64,000 nt of DNA, taken from positions 434,001 through 498,000 of the forward strand of contig CAWBTU010000006.1 of assembly GCA_963791805.1 (NCBI GenBank), in the 5' to 3' direction. The position numbers and the translations under genes were made by a program. The stretch's first letter is position 1. Each line of letters opens with the position of its first letter. The stretch is from JACMJL01 sp963791805 (GTDB lineage: Bacteria; Bacillota; Clostridia; Clostridiales; Clostridiaceae). The notes under the pieces were generated by a model. The model did no database searches. It saw only the letters and a program-made list of their open reading frames with translations, and was not told the origin of the DNA. Below are positions 38,131 to 47,262 of this stretch, piece after piece.

Positions 38131-38781
38131 ATGAATAAAAACTTCGGCATATTGCTTGTTGCAGTTGCGATAACTGGTAGTTTAACTGCTTGTGGCGGAA
38201 ATGATAAAAAAGTTGGTGAAACTAGCAAAATAAAAGTACTTACAAAGCAAGAACCTGAAAAGGAACAAGGAGCAAAGTCAATTGAACAGTCTAAAGTAAA
38301 CACTGTATCAGTACAAAATACCGATAAGAACTCTAAAGCACAGGTTCAAAATGAGAAAACTACTGCAATAAAAAAAATTACCTATAATGATCAATTGGAA
38401 ATGGAAAAATCAATAAGTTCTTTTGGTAAAGCTATTGAAGGTAAAGATTATGAGTCAGCAATAAAATATTGTGCTCCAGAATTATCTGACCATATTCAAA
38501 ACAAGGTCATTAAAGAAGGGATTGTTGCTTCCGGCATTGATTTGGTAATAAAGGATAAGCTTCCATGCAGGATTACTTCTACGAAAGGATATATTCCTCC
38601 AGAGCTAAGTCCAAATAATAAAATAAATTATAATATAACCAAAGAAACTCCGACCACGCATTTCAATGTAACCTTTGAAAGGATGGATCTAGCGGGGAAA
38701 AAATACATTGATGAATATTATGTAAGTGGTGTTCAAATTGATGGAAAATGGTACATTGAGGGTTTTAGTACAGGATTGTAA
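38131..38781 (+). CDS. Lipoprotein of unknown function
   Basis: The 216-residue product begins with a lipobox (SLTACGG). A low-complexity linker rich in K, E, Q and S (about 25-90) leads to a roughly 115-residue domain that recalls NTF2-like/DUF4878 folds (AIEGKDYESAIKYCAPEL, and GKWYIEGF near the end). No catalytic residues stand out. I start at ATG 38131 behind GGGAGG, not at the in-frame ATG 38089. It probably belongs with the two-component operon upstream, though a 93-bp gap allows its own promoter. Confidence 0.7.
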   Translation: MNKNFGILLVAVAITGSLTACGGNDKKVGETSKIKVLTKQEPEKEQGAKSIEQSKVNTVSVQNTDKNSKAQVQNEKTTAIKKITYNDQLEMEKSISSFGKAIEGKDYESAIKYCAPELSDHIQNKVIKEGIVASGIDLVIKDKLPCRITSTKGYIPPELSPNNKINYNITKETPTTHFNVTFERMDLAGKKYIDEYYVSGVQIDGKWYIEGFSTGL

Positions 38782-38795
38782 TCATATTTTTCATT

Positions 38796-38824
38796 AGCAC
38801 TGGCGCAATTAACCGGTGCTTTTC
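38796..38824. terminator. Hairpin shared by the lipoprotein gene and the opposite small peptide gene
   Basis: AGCACTGG at 38796-38803 pairs with CCGGTGCT at 38813-38820 around CGCAATTAA, then TTTT on the plus strand. Stem and loop resemble the hairpins at 12130-12154 and 34622-34646. Confidence 0.65.
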
Positions 38825-38905
38825 CTACTTTAAATAAATTAGCGTTCCAAACAGCATGGATATGCTAAAAAGTAAACATAATTTTATCTGTATGAAGTAC
38901 CTCAT
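38825..38905 (-). CDS. 26-residue hydrophobic peptide, type I toxin-like (copy 2)
   Basis: An ATG at 38905, 6 bp after GAGGTG, opens a 27-codon frame. It has a basic start (MRYFIQ), a hydrophobic core and an LK end. Length, spacing, leader (GAATAAAAACA, ACTTG, GGTGATTTTT) and downstream hairpin all match the gene at 12158-12238, while the residues are only moderately similar. That pattern suggests selection on a translated peptide. The shared hairpin lies 5 bp after the stop and is also read on the other strand, as in type I toxin-antitoxin loci. Function not proven. Confidence 0.55.
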   Translation of the reverse strand: MRYFIQIKLCLLFSISMLFGTLIYLK

Positions 38906-39198
38906 AAAAATCACCTCACTTTAATTCTCACCAAGTGAAATGTTTTTATTCACAGGAAATTCAAGTTAAATTGGGCAAAGCTAAATTTAAAGAAAAGTAT
39001 CAATTAAATGAGAATAAATATTTTTGAGTAGATTAAAAAAGAAAAATACTTCACAAAGTAATAAAACTAGTATAAAATAAACCTTAGAATTATGTTAATA
39101 GACTTTTATCAACTTGATTTGGTCTACATGGTGTTAATGATACTTTAATCATTAGCGCTTTTATTATTACAAAAAAAATATATAAGAGGATGGGGAAT

Positions 39199-39618
39199 AT
39201 GAGAAAATTTAAATTTACAATTATTGCAGTACTTGTTATAATTGCACTTTTTATACCAAAGTTATTTCATAAAATTACTAACAAAGCTAGTGATAAAGCA
39301 ACAGAAGTAACCCAAGATGTAGGGAAAAAGGTAACTAATGAGATTATTGATTCTGCTACATATATGCAGTTCAATAATACTACAGTGCTAGGTCCACAAA
39401 TTCAACTTGCAGAACAACTTGTATATAAAGATGGTGTAATTATAAGTGTAAAAACTTTAAGTGATAATGACTATAAGCACTATTCAAAGGAAAATCCATA
39501 TAATGTGAAAGATAAAGACAATTCAAGTTATATAAAGCTTACTAGTAAATTTAAGTCTGTTTTAGTAAAAGATAGTAAGGGAAATGTTACTGAAATAAAA
39601 TTTGATGAAACGAAGTAA
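39199..39618 (+). CDS. Small membrane-anchored protein of unknown function
   Basis: The 139-residue product has one N-terminal membrane segment (FTIIAVLVIIALFIPKLF), a short helical KASDKATEVTQDVGKKVTNE stretch, and a charged external domain. No family was recognised. I start at ATG 39199 with GAGGATGGGG before it; ATG 39190 would leave no room for the ribosome-binding site. It is a single gene with its own terminator. A hairpin (TTAATGAT/AATCATTA near 39133-39156) precedes it. Confidence 0.65.
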   Translation: MRKFKFTIIAVLVIIALFIPKLFHKITNKASDKATEVTQDVGKKVTNEIIDSATYMQFNNTTVLGPQIQLAEQLVYKDGVIISVKTLSDNDYKHYSKENPYNVKDKDNSSYIKLTSKFKSVLVKDSKGNVTEIKFDETK

Positions 39619-39635
39619 TGTTTACCAAGATTTTT

Positions 39636-39658
39636 GGCACCATAACGGTGTCTTTTTT
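39636..39658 (+). terminator. rho-independent terminator
   Basis: GGCACC at 39636-39641 pairs with GGTGTC at 39647-39652 around a 5-nt loop, followed by six T. Confidence 0.8.
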
Positions 39659-39737
39659 ATTTTAGAGGACATTTTCAATTATATGTAAAGGCACTATAAA
39701 ATTGGTCACATACAAAAGATACATGGAGGATAAAGGA

Positions 39738-40640
39738 ATGAAAAAATTCATATCATTTTTTTTAGTTTTGTTTTTAACTTTAAGCTTAGTCGCTTGCTCA
39801 AATAGTAATACAGATAAAAAAACAAGTCTATTAACATCAGTAAATGGACAACTTAGGGTAAGCTATATTGACGTTGGACAAGCAGACAGCATTCTTATTC
39901 AACAAGGTAATAGTTCTATGCTAATAGACGCAGGAAACAATGCTGACTCAGAAGCTGTAAAAAAATATATTAGTAACCAGGGGATAACTAAATTAGATTA
40001 TGTAGTAGGAACACATCCTCATGAGGATCATATTGGAGGGCTTGATTATATTATTAACTCCTTTCAAGTTGGTAAAATATACATGCCTAAAATAACAAAT
40101 ACTACTAAAACTTTTCAGGATGTAATAACTGCTATTAAAAATAAAGGTATGCAAATAACTATACCTGTGGCTAGAGATAGTTTTAAATTAGGAGATGCTA
40201 CATGTGAAATTTTAGCTCCGAGCAACTCAACCTACCAGGATATAAACAATTATTCTATTGTTTTAAAGATTCAGTTTGGAAACAATTCATTTTTGTTTGA
40301 GGGAGATGCAGGGGCAATTTCTGAAATGGAAATGGTTAAAAAGGGACTTGATTTAAAAGCGGATGTTTTAAAAGTTGGTCATCATGGATCTTACACAGCA
40401 AGTTGCGAGAATTTTTTGTCTGCTGTAAAGCCTAAATATGCAGTTATTAGTGTTGGTAAGGTTAATGATTATGGACATCCACATAAAGGAACTATGGAAA
40501 GATTACAAGCAAAAGGAATAAAAGTTTATAGAACAGATGAATGTGGTACAGTAGTTTGCACATCTGATGGAAATAATATAAGCTTTAATTGTAATGAAGG
40601 AAGTTATAAATACAATGGTACAGGAAGTAAAAATAATTAA
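39738..40640 (+). CDS. ComEC/Rec2-like metallo-beta-lactamase-fold lipoprotein
   Basis: The 300-residue protein starts with a lipobox (SLVACS). It has the metallo-beta-lactamase fold found at the C-terminus of ComEC: YIDVGQADSILI, metal site HPHEDHIGG, EGDAG and KVGHHGS. It lacks the membrane channel of true ComEC, so it is a secreted or surface nuclease or phosphodiesterase and not a DNA-uptake pore; the substrate is unknown. I start at ATG 39738 behind TGGAGGATAAAGGA. It stands alone before the LytTR two-component genes. Confidence 0.82.
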   Translation: MKKFISFFLVLFLTLSLVACSNSNTDKKTSLLTSVNGQLRVSYIDVGQADSILIQQGNSSMLIDAGNNADSEAVKKYISNQGITKLDYVVGTHPHEDHIGGLDYIINSFQVGKIYMPKITNTTKTFQDVITAIKNKGMQITIPVARDSFKLGDATCEILAPSNSTYQDINNYSIVLKIQFGNNSFLFEGDAGAISEMEMVKKGLDLKADVLKVGHHGSYTASCENFLSAVKPKYAVISVGKVNDYGHPHKGTMERLQAKGIKVYRTDECGTVVCTSDGNNISFNCNEGSYKYNGTGSKNN

Positions 40641-40717
40641 AATCTTTACTTGATATTGAAAAAATCGCAATATTTTAAATGATATTAGGAACGAAATGAA
40701 TAGAAAGGAAGAAACAT

Positions 40718-41440
40718 ATGTTTAAAATTGCAGTATGCGATGATGAAGTGATTCAAAGATTAGATGTAATAAAAAAAGTAAAAAGTGCCTTTGAAAAAAA
40801 CTATTGTTACTATAGCTATGATATTGAAGAATTTAGTAGTGGTGAAAATTTGATTTCTTCTGGTAGTTATTTTGATATTGTGTTTTTAGATATAAAACTG
40901 GGCAAGCTTTCGGGCATAGATTTAGCTAAAAGTATAAGAGAAAACAATATGGACACTATAATAATTTTTATAACTGCTTTTGAAGAATATATTTTTGAAG
41001 CTTTTGATGTATCTGCATTTCATTACCTTATGAAACCTGCGGCAGAAGAAAAGATATTAGAAATTATTCATAGAATTTTAAAAGCACGTCTTATCAAAGA
41101 AAATGATAAAAAGTATATTACAATTAATAAAGCAAAAAGTACAATAAAGGTATTATTAGATAACATACACTTTTTTGAGGTACAGAATAGAGTTATAAAT
41201 ATTCATACTGAAAGAGAAGTAATACAATATTATGATAAAATAGCGCATTTAGAGGAAATGGTTTCAAGTGATAATTTTTTCAGATGTCATAGGAGTTATA
41301 TAGTGAACCTAAAATATGTAATGAAATTTAATAAAACAGAAATAGTGCTTGATAATGGTACAAGAATAGGATTGTCAAAGAGTAAATATGATGAATTTTC
41401 TAAAAGCTTTTTAAAGTATATAAAGCAAGGGGGCGCATAG
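40718..41440 (+). CDS. LytTR-family response regulator (AgrA/VirR type)
   Basis: The 240 residues hold a receiver domain (D58 in IVFLDIKLG, K in LMKPA) and a C-terminal LytTR DNA-binding domain (about 135-240, with FFRCHRSYIVNLKYV and GLSKSKYDEF). Such regulators bind paired direct repeats and often control peptides, toxins or surface proteins. The ATG at 40718 follows AAAGGAAG. The kinase gene starts 2 bp after its stop. Confidence 0.9.
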   Translation: MFKIAVCDDEVIQRLDVIKKVKSAFEKNYCYYSYDIEEFSSGENLISSGSYFDIVFLDIKLGKLSGIDLAKSIRENNMDTIIIFITAFEEYIFEAFDVSAFHYLMKPAAEEKILEIIHRILKARLIKENDKKYITINKAKSTIKVLLDNIHFFEVQNRVINIHTEREVIQYYDKIAHLEEMVSSDNFFRCHRSYIVNLKYVMKFNKTEIVLDNGTRIGLSKSKYDEFSKSFLKYIKQGGA

Positions 41441-41442
41441 AA

Positions 41443-42774
41443 GTGTCTACGCTAGATGTGATTGAAAAAATTTTGGTTATTTCTTTTTCCATTCTAAATT
41501 TGTATATATTATACTTAATACTAAAAAACTTCTTGGGATTTAAAGTCAAAGCACAATATGTTGTTATAGCCATGCTTATAACAGCCAATATTCCTTTTCT
41601 AATTGTGCAGAAACTCAATATAGAAAGTGTTTATCAGTGGATTCCCACAGCTATAAATATTTTTGTTTTATCACTCATATTTTGCAAAGGTACATATTTA
41701 AAAAAGATTATATTTACTATAATTTATACTTGTTTTAATGAATTATTTCAATATCTAACAGTACCTATAATTTATATGTCCAATAATATTGTGATTTTCA
41801 ATTCCACCTATAAAACAGAGCAAATAATAGGAATAGCAAATCAGGTATTCTTAATTTTTTTACAACTAGTATGCATTTTAGCACTTAATATTATAATAAA
41901 AAATTGTTATCTTCAGGATAGCTTCAAGGATATTAAATATATGATATTCTTTGTTGTTCCAAACGTGTTTATAGTTACTTTGCTTTGTGAATATTTTAAG
42001 CTATACTACAAAAATATTAATGATCATATATCCATTTTTAGTAATATAAAAATGATGGGATTTGCAATTACTGCATTATTTTGTGCAATACTTACGGTAA
42101 TTTCATTAGATAGACTAATAAAAGAGAATGCACTGCGGCAGAGGGAATTATTATTATCTCAGCAATTCGACTTACAAGCTAATCATTATAAAGATTTGCA
42201 GATACAATTTAAAAATACTCAAGCCTTTAAGCATGACATAAATAATCATCTTATTTGTATAAAAAATTTAATATCAAGTGGTGATATAAATAATACAGAG
42301 GAGTATTTAAGTAAGATAACTGAGACAATAGAAAGGCTTAATCTGAAAGTAAATACAGGTAATCCATTTGCTGATGCTGTTATAAGTGAAAAGTACAATA
42401 TTAGTATAGATAAAAATATAGAATTTAAGTGTAATGTAAAAATACCAGATAGAATAAAGGTTGATTCATTTGATCTTTGTGTAATACTTGGTAATGCACT
42501 AGATAATGCAATAGCCGCCTGTGAGAAAATTACTGATGAAAGTATAAAAAAATATATACATATAGAAAGTATGTCAAATAAGTCATTTATTATATTTGAA
42601 ATAAAGAATAGCATGCAAGGCTATATAAATATTAATAATATTGGTAATGATAAAGGGGATTATGTAAATAAAGGATTAGGACTTTTAAATATCCAAAGTA
42701 TTGCAAATAAGTATCTTGGAACTACTTATATTGAGAATAGTGAAAATATGTTTGTATTAAATATAATGCTTTAA
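41443..42774 (+). CDS. GHKL sensor histidine kinase (AgrC-like)
   Basis: The 443-residue protein has six or seven N-terminal membrane spans (to about residue 220), then a dimerisation helix with FKHDINNHLICIKNLI (H-box) and a GHKL ATPase domain (LGNALDNAIAACEKI as the N box, GLGLLNIQSIANKY near the end). This matches peptide-sensing AgrC relatives, but no AgrB/AgrD-like pair is adjacent, so the signal is unknown. The start is GTG 41443 with AAGGGGG upstream. Confidence 0.88.
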   Translation: MSTLDVIEKILVISFSILNLYILYLILKNFLGFKVKAQYVVIAMLITANIPFLIVQKLNIESVYQWIPTAINIFVLSLIFCKGTYLKKIIFTIIYTCFNELFQYLTVPIIYMSNNIVIFNSTYKTEQIIGIANQVFLIFLQLVCILALNIIIKNCYLQDSFKDIKYMIFFVVPNVFIVTLLCEYFKLYYKNINDHISIFSNIKMMGFAITALFCAILTVISLDRLIKENALRQRELLLSQQFDLQANHYKDLQIQFKNTQAFKHDINNHLICIKNLISSGDINNTEEYLSKITETIERLNLKVNTGNPFADAVISEKYNISIDKNIEFKCNVKIPDRIKVDSFDLCVILGNALDNAIAACEKITDESIKKYIHIESMSNKSFIIFEIKNSMQGYININNIGNDKGDYVNKGLGLLNIQSIANKYLGTTYIENSENMFVLNIML

Positions 42775-42859
42775 TAATGCTGGTATGGTGATATATTCAC
42801 TACATCTAATAAAGTATTCACAACAATAGCATTAATTCTATTGTATATTTTACGAAGCT

Positions 42860-42889
42860 ATTAATAAATGAATTCTTTCATTTATTAAT
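42860..42889. promoter_or_regulatory. Perfect 13-bp inverted repeat before the gene at 42909
   Basis: ATTAATAAATGAA at 42860-42872 pairs with TTCATTTATTAAT at 42877-42889 (4-nt loop), ending about 8 bp before the GGAGG of the next gene. It could end the kinase transcript or act as an operator or RNA element controlling translation. Confidence 0.4.
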
Positions 42890-42908
42890 AAAAAAAGGAG
42901 GCAAATAT

Positions 42909-43613
42909 ATGAAAATAGGTGCAGTTTCAAATATACCTTTTAGTTCAGCAGGAAATGTTGGAAAAGAGGCAAGCAGTCTTTCTAATAGTCATTTAAGTCC
43001 AGTAGAAAAACAGAAGCAACAGATACAACAGCAGATAAAAGGTATTGAAGAAGGCAATTTATCTAAAGAAAGTAAGGATAAGGCAATTGGTGAACTGGAA
43101 AAGAAGTTGCAGGAACTTGAAAAACAATTACTTGAAGAGAAATTTACAAAGTTGAGTGAAAAAACAGAAACTGAAAAGACAAAAGAGAAGGATACTGAGC
43201 AGCAAAAATTAGAGGAAGAAAATTGTGAAAATCCTCAAGCAATAAATAAGGAAGTTGTGCTTGGACTTGTTTCAGCATCAGCACATGAGAAAATTGGAAA
43301 AGTAGCATATTCAGTGTATAGAGTGGCTAAAGCAAAGGGTGATGAAGAAAAAGCTCACAGGGCATTAAAGTATAACATGTCAGAGATAAAAAAAGCATCA
43401 AATAGTGGAAGATTAATTCAACGTGGCATTATGGAATATAAGAAGCAATTAGCTAATATGAAGAAAGCCAATGATGAAGTAAATATTAAAACTACTGAAG
43501 AAGTACAAAATGATGATAGTTCAAAAATGATTACTAATGTAGAGGCTAAAACTGAAACAAGCAATAAGGAAATAGTAACGAAAGATGGGGCAGGTTTTAA
43601 TGAAAAAGCATAA
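42909..43613 (+). CDS. Coiled-coil protein of unknown function
   Basis: The 234-residue product has an N-terminal coiled coil (about 30-110) rich in Q, K and E, with the unit EKQKQQIQQQIKGIEEGNLSKESKDKAIGELEKKL recalling FlxA-like proteins. A helical middle (NKEVVLGLVSASAHEKIGKVAYSVYRVAKA) and a low-complexity tail follow. There is no signal peptide or membrane segment. The ribosome-binding site is AAAGGAGG. Function unknown. Confidence 0.7.
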   Translation: MKIGAVSNIPFSSAGNVGKEASSLSNSHLSPVEKQKQQIQQQIKGIEEGNLSKESKDKAIGELEKKLQELEKQLLEEKFTKLSEKTETEKTKEKDTEQQKLEEENCENPQAINKEVVLGLVSASAHEKIGKVAYSVYRVAKAKGDEEKAHRALKYNMSEIKKASNSGRLIQRGIMEYKKQLANMKKANDEVNIKTTEEVQNDDSSKMITNVEAKTETSNKEIVTKDGAGFNEKA

Positions 43614-43723
43614 CAAACGGGTATAGTGTATTAATTGAAAATTATTTGATTAACAAATATGCACAGATTTCATTTCTAGAAATATTATAGTATTGGTTAA
43701 TGATATTAAGGGGATAAATATTC

Positions 43724-44338
43724 ATGTATGGTATGTATAGAGACATAAAAGTCAATTCTTATATTAGGGTATTTAATGCTGTGCCTGACTCACCTGCAGT
43801 TGATGTTTATGCAAATGGAAAGTTAGTTGCAACAAATCTAAGGTATAAACAAGTTTCCAATTACATCCCTGTGGCACAAGGTAACTATATTATTAGTGTT
43901 TATCAAGCAGGTGAAAAAACAAGACCGATATTAAGTACCAATGTATATATTCCAGAGAACTATGTTGCCAATTTAGTTCTTATAGGCAGCTTATCAAATA
44001 TGACAGTATACCCTATCCCTGAGCCAATCTCTCCACAAGCTTTTGGAAGAGCTTGCATAAGATTTGCAAATCTTTCACCCAGTTCAAAGGCGTATGATGT
44101 ATCACTATCAGATGGTACAAAGATATTTAACAATATCGGATATAAGTTCATTAGTGATTATGCGTGTATACCTTCAGGAACATATACCTTCAAGGTAAGT
44201 GATACAGGAAATAATAATGCGGTGGTAACCATTCCTGATATTCAACTTCAACCTAACGTCTACTATACTATTTATATTCTTGGTAAGCCAGGCGAAGGAG
44301 CGGGATTAGAAGGAAAGTTATTACTAGAGCAAAGATGA
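43724..44338 (+). CDS. DUF4397 domain protein
   Basis: The 204 residues hold two DUF4397 repeats. The first starts SYIRVFNAVPDSPAVDVYANG and the second ACIRFANLSPSSKAYDVSLSDG. These beta-sandwich units are found on surface or spore proteins of Firmicutes. No signal peptide is present, so it may be a spore-coat or cytoplasmic protein. The ribosome-binding site is AAGGGGA. The gene ends before a terminator shared with the next, oppositely oriented gene. Confidence 0.8.
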   Translation: MYGMYRDIKVNSYIRVFNAVPDSPAVDVYANGKLVATNLRYKQVSNYIPVAQGNYIISVYQAGEKTRPILSTNVYIPENYVANLVLIGSLSNMTVYPIPEPISPQAFGRACIRFANLSPSSKAYDVSLSDGTKIFNNIGYKFISDYACIPSGTYTFKVSDTGNNNAVVTIPDIQLQPNVYYTIYILGKPGEGAGLEGKLLLEQR

Positions 44339-44387
44339 TTAATAATTAGGAGTCATTTATTTTCGGTACTTTAAATTGAAGAATAAT

Positions 44388-44422
44388 AAAGATTAGAGAA
44401 TTTTAAATCTCTAATCTTTTTT
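44388..44422. terminator. Bidirectional terminator
   Basis: AAAGATTAGAGA at 44388-44399 pairs with TCTCTAATCTTT at 44408-44419, followed by T, between genes that face each other. Confidence 0.85.
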
Positions 44423-44430
44423 GTCAAATT

Positions 44431-47262
44431 CTATTCTTCTGTTGAATTATAATTTATTATTACAGGTATAACTTTATCATGTTCAAAGTTAACCATATCG
44501 TGCTGTAATTTTAAACATTTTATTTGTTTATAGAAATCTTCTTTTACACCTTCTGGAATAAGAATATCTGAGGCTATGTCATAATAGTATTCCTTCTCAT
44601 TATTAAAATCCACTAAACATTCTTTGTCTAATTTTTTCTCGTTAAATTTATCATGAATCTTTTTGTCTTCAAATACAACATTTACAATAGTGTTATTCTT
44701 TTTAGCAAAGTCAACTAAGGCTGCAGAACCAACTGTGTTTGTAAACCACATAAGTTCATTTGTCTTCGTATCTTTATAAACCGAATGGGCCCCTAAAAAT
44801 ACTAAGTCAAAAGAATTACTATTAAGTAGGTTAAAAATCATAGCATCAGGTAGTAAAGTTATTTTAAACTTAGTTGGTTGTAGCTGCCTAATATAGGAAA
44901 TTGAATCTTCATAATGCAAAATTGATCTGGGACCACATTCAGAAATAAACAATTCAATATTTTCACTAAAAGCAATTGATTTTTCAAATTCTTTGAAAAA
45001 ATTAATTACGCTTTGACTTCTACTATATAGAAGGATTCTAATCTTATCTACGCTGATATCTTTTTTTATTCGAGTAAGATTGTAATTGAAAGTTTCAATC
45101 GCCTTTTCTTTTATTTTGTTACTATCATATTTATCAAACTCTTCAATAAATTTATCAAATTCTTCTTTAGAATTTACTGCTTCAAGTTTAACTCGTAGTT
45201 CTTGTATCATTGTATATAATGGTCTATACTTAAGCACCGCTTCAACTGAGCTTATAGATTCTTGCTTTAACATTTTAACATTTATATTTTTTTTATTTCT
45301 GCTTTTTATTTTTTCTGTTATAGCTTTAATTATTTGAATTTCAGTTGGAATTCCGCCTTTTTGAAGCTGATCAAAAAATAGTGGATATTTCTGCCAAGGA
45401 ATAATTGTTTGTTTACTCTTTTGTACAGTTTCATTCAATTTAATAAGAAATTTAGTAGCATCAGACTGAATAATTTTTATATTAAACTCATTACACAATT
45501 TTTCTTGGTATCTATTTTTCTCATTCATTATTGCATAACCTTTTGGAACATATTTCCCAGATTGCTTCTTTAAATATCTAAGAATTCCGAGAAAATCGGG
45601 GTCGGAGAAGCTAAATCCAATAAATAGTAAAGTCTTATTAGCTAATTGAGATACTAACATATTTGCAATAATCGGATTTTCTTTGAAGAAATCTACAGTT
45701 TCTTCTGAGGTAATATGTAAACTGTTTGGGATAGAAACAGTACCATGTGGTTTAATTACCATAGTAGAATTAACGTAGGGTATCATAATATTTTTATTAT
45801 TGATTATCTTATCTACTTTCTTCGGTAGTTTTTCTAAAGCTCTTTCAAGTAATTCATCAAAGTTAAGTGAAACATAGCAGGGTAAATTTAAATTAGCAAG
45901 AAGTACATGAGCATCTGTTGGTTCTGAATCAGTATCATAGGTTTTGCACAAAAGCTTTTGCAAGCCTTCTCTATCATCGATTAGAAAAGCTGCTTGTGCT
46001 AAATTTGTTGCAGAATCTATCCCCTTAAAATGATCTTTAAGCTTCGATGTGAGCTCATTTCCAGTTGGAAGGCAAGCTTCATTTGAAACTCCAGCACCAA
46101 TTATTGCAATGAAATTTTTAAAATTATTAGATGTTTCTTTTATTTCTTCTAATTCTTTTTCTATATTTAGTGATATTTTAAGTCTACGCTTGGAAATTTT
46201 TATAGGCTTTTCATCTAAATCCATTTCCATCAATCTTTTTGCCATTAAGCAGAAAATAGCTAAAAATGCATAGATCTTATTGTAATCAAGTTGCGAATTA
46301 AATTTATTTGAATGATAGAAACAAAGGCTTAATATATGAATGCACTCTGTAGTGTATACCATCAATAAAAAATCATGGTCAGATACTCCTTCACATTTTG
46401 AAAATTCCGGAATAAAATCTATTAATTTGTCTATGCATTTTGTATAATAATCATTAAAATCAGTATCAATAATAAGATTAATTTTTAAAATATCATTTAT
46501 CATTTTAGTTTCTAATGTATAAAGGTCGTAATTTATTTCATCATAATATCCTTCAAGAGTTAAAAGTAATTTAGCGAAATCATAATGAGGAAATCCATAT
46601 AAATCTCCACGAGGATCTATAAAAGTAATGGAATCAGAAGTTATCTCGTTAATATTATCAATTAAAATATTATCTAAATGAAAATTTCCATGTATTCTGG
46701 ATAGGTGGGTAGATTTATAAATATTATCACAGTTAATATTAAGCCATTCTAAAAACGTCTGGACAGAGGGACATGGAATACCGTTAATGATTATATTTGA
46801 AGATTTAAAAAATGGTTGAAATTCATCATACTCTTGAAGATATTCTTTTGCCAAACATATTCTCTCATTCTGGTATTTTAGAAAGCCTCCTTTAGAATCT
46901 ATAATTTTAGTTGGTCCACTTTTATATAAAATATTTAGTAGATTTTCTATGGATATATGCAAGAATTTTTGTGCCATTTCAGCACTTAACTCTTTGTTAA
47001 GAATAGATTTACTCAGAGATTTTCTTTTAAATTTCTGTATTTGTAATTCAATATAGTTCTGTCCTTTGCTAAGGTTGCAAATTGGAAATAAATCAGGGTG
47101 GTTTTTCCTAATTGTAGTAGCCACATTGTTATACCATTCATATTCAAGTTGTAATTTTTCGTAGCCTCTATGTATTGAGCCTGAATATCGTTTAATTATA
47201 ATATTATCTTTTTCAATAATTTCGCAAAGTGAAGCGCCATGAAAAAAATCATTAATTTCCAT
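44431..47262 (-). CDS. Kinase-like / SIR2-like / eIF2B-like three-domain fusion protein
   Basis: 943 residues with three modules. (1) About 1-340: APH/choline-kinase-like fold, with K24 in IIIKRY, HGNFHLDN (191-198) and FIDPRG (D216). The catalytic Asp of HGD is Asn193, so activity is doubtful. (2) About 384-610: SIR2-like NADase fold with IIGAGVSNEACLPTG (388-401), SLNFDELL (N467, D469), KPHG (H506) and GFSFSDPDF; the key residues look intact. (3) About 640-910: eIF2B / ribose-bisphosphate isomerase-like fold with KYRPLYTMI, SECGPRS and VFLGAH; GAH replaces the usual GAD. A bacterial NADase with two degenerate-looking enzyme domains suggests a sensor-effector, possibly anti-phage; this is inference. 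It is a lone gene with ribosome-binding site AAAGGAG and no signal or membrane segment. I do not recognise it as a named system. Confidence 0.7.
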   Translation of the reverse strand: MEINDFFHGASLCEIIEKDNIIIKRYSGSIHRGYEKLQLEYEWYNNVATTIRKNHPDLFPICNLSKGQNYIELQIQKFKRKSLSKSILNKELSAEMAQKFLHISIENLLNILYKSGPTKIIDSKGGFLKYQNERICLAKEYLQEYDEFQPFFKSSNIIINGIPCPSVQTFLEWLNINCDNIYKSTHLSRIHGNFHLDNILIDNINEITSDSITFIDPRGDLYGFPHYDFAKLLLTLEGYYDEINYDLYTLETKMINDILKINLIIDTDFNDYYTKCIDKLIDFIPEFSKCEGVSDHDFLLMVYTTECIHILSLCFYHSNKFNSQLDYNKIYAFLAIFCLMAKRLMEMDLDEKPIKISKRRLKISLNIEKELEEIKETSNNFKNFIAIIGAGVSNEACLPTGNELTSKLKDHFKGIDSATNLAQAAFLIDDREGLQKLLCKTYDTDSEPTDAHVLLANLNLPCYVSLNFDELLERALEKLPKKVDKIINNKNIMIPYVNSTMVIKPHGTVSIPNSLHITSEETVDFFKENPIIANMLVSQLANKTLLFIGFSFSDPDFLGILRYLKKQSGKYVPKGYAIMNEKNRYQEKLCNEFNIKIIQSDATKFLIKLNETVQKSKQTIIPWQKYPLFFDQLQKGGIPTEIQIIKAITEKIKSRNKKNINVKMLKQESISSVEAVLKYRPLYTMIQELRVKLEAVNSKEEFDKFIEEFDKYDSNKIKEKAIETFNYNLTRIKKDISVDKIRILLYSRSQSVINFFKEFEKSIAFSENIELFISECGPRSILHYEDSISYIRQLQPTKFKITLLPDAMIFNLLNSNSFDLVFLGAHSVYKDTKTNELMWFTNTVGSAALVDFAKKNNTIVNVVFEDKKIHDKFNEKKLDKECLVDFNNEKEYYYDIASDILIPEGVKEDFYKQIKCLKLQHDMVNFEHDKVIPVIINYNSTEE

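Noticed and set aside
39738..40640. True ComEC competence channel
   Set aside because: Only the metallo-beta-lactamase-like domain is present behind a lipoprotein signal; the membrane channel and OB-fold parts are missing.
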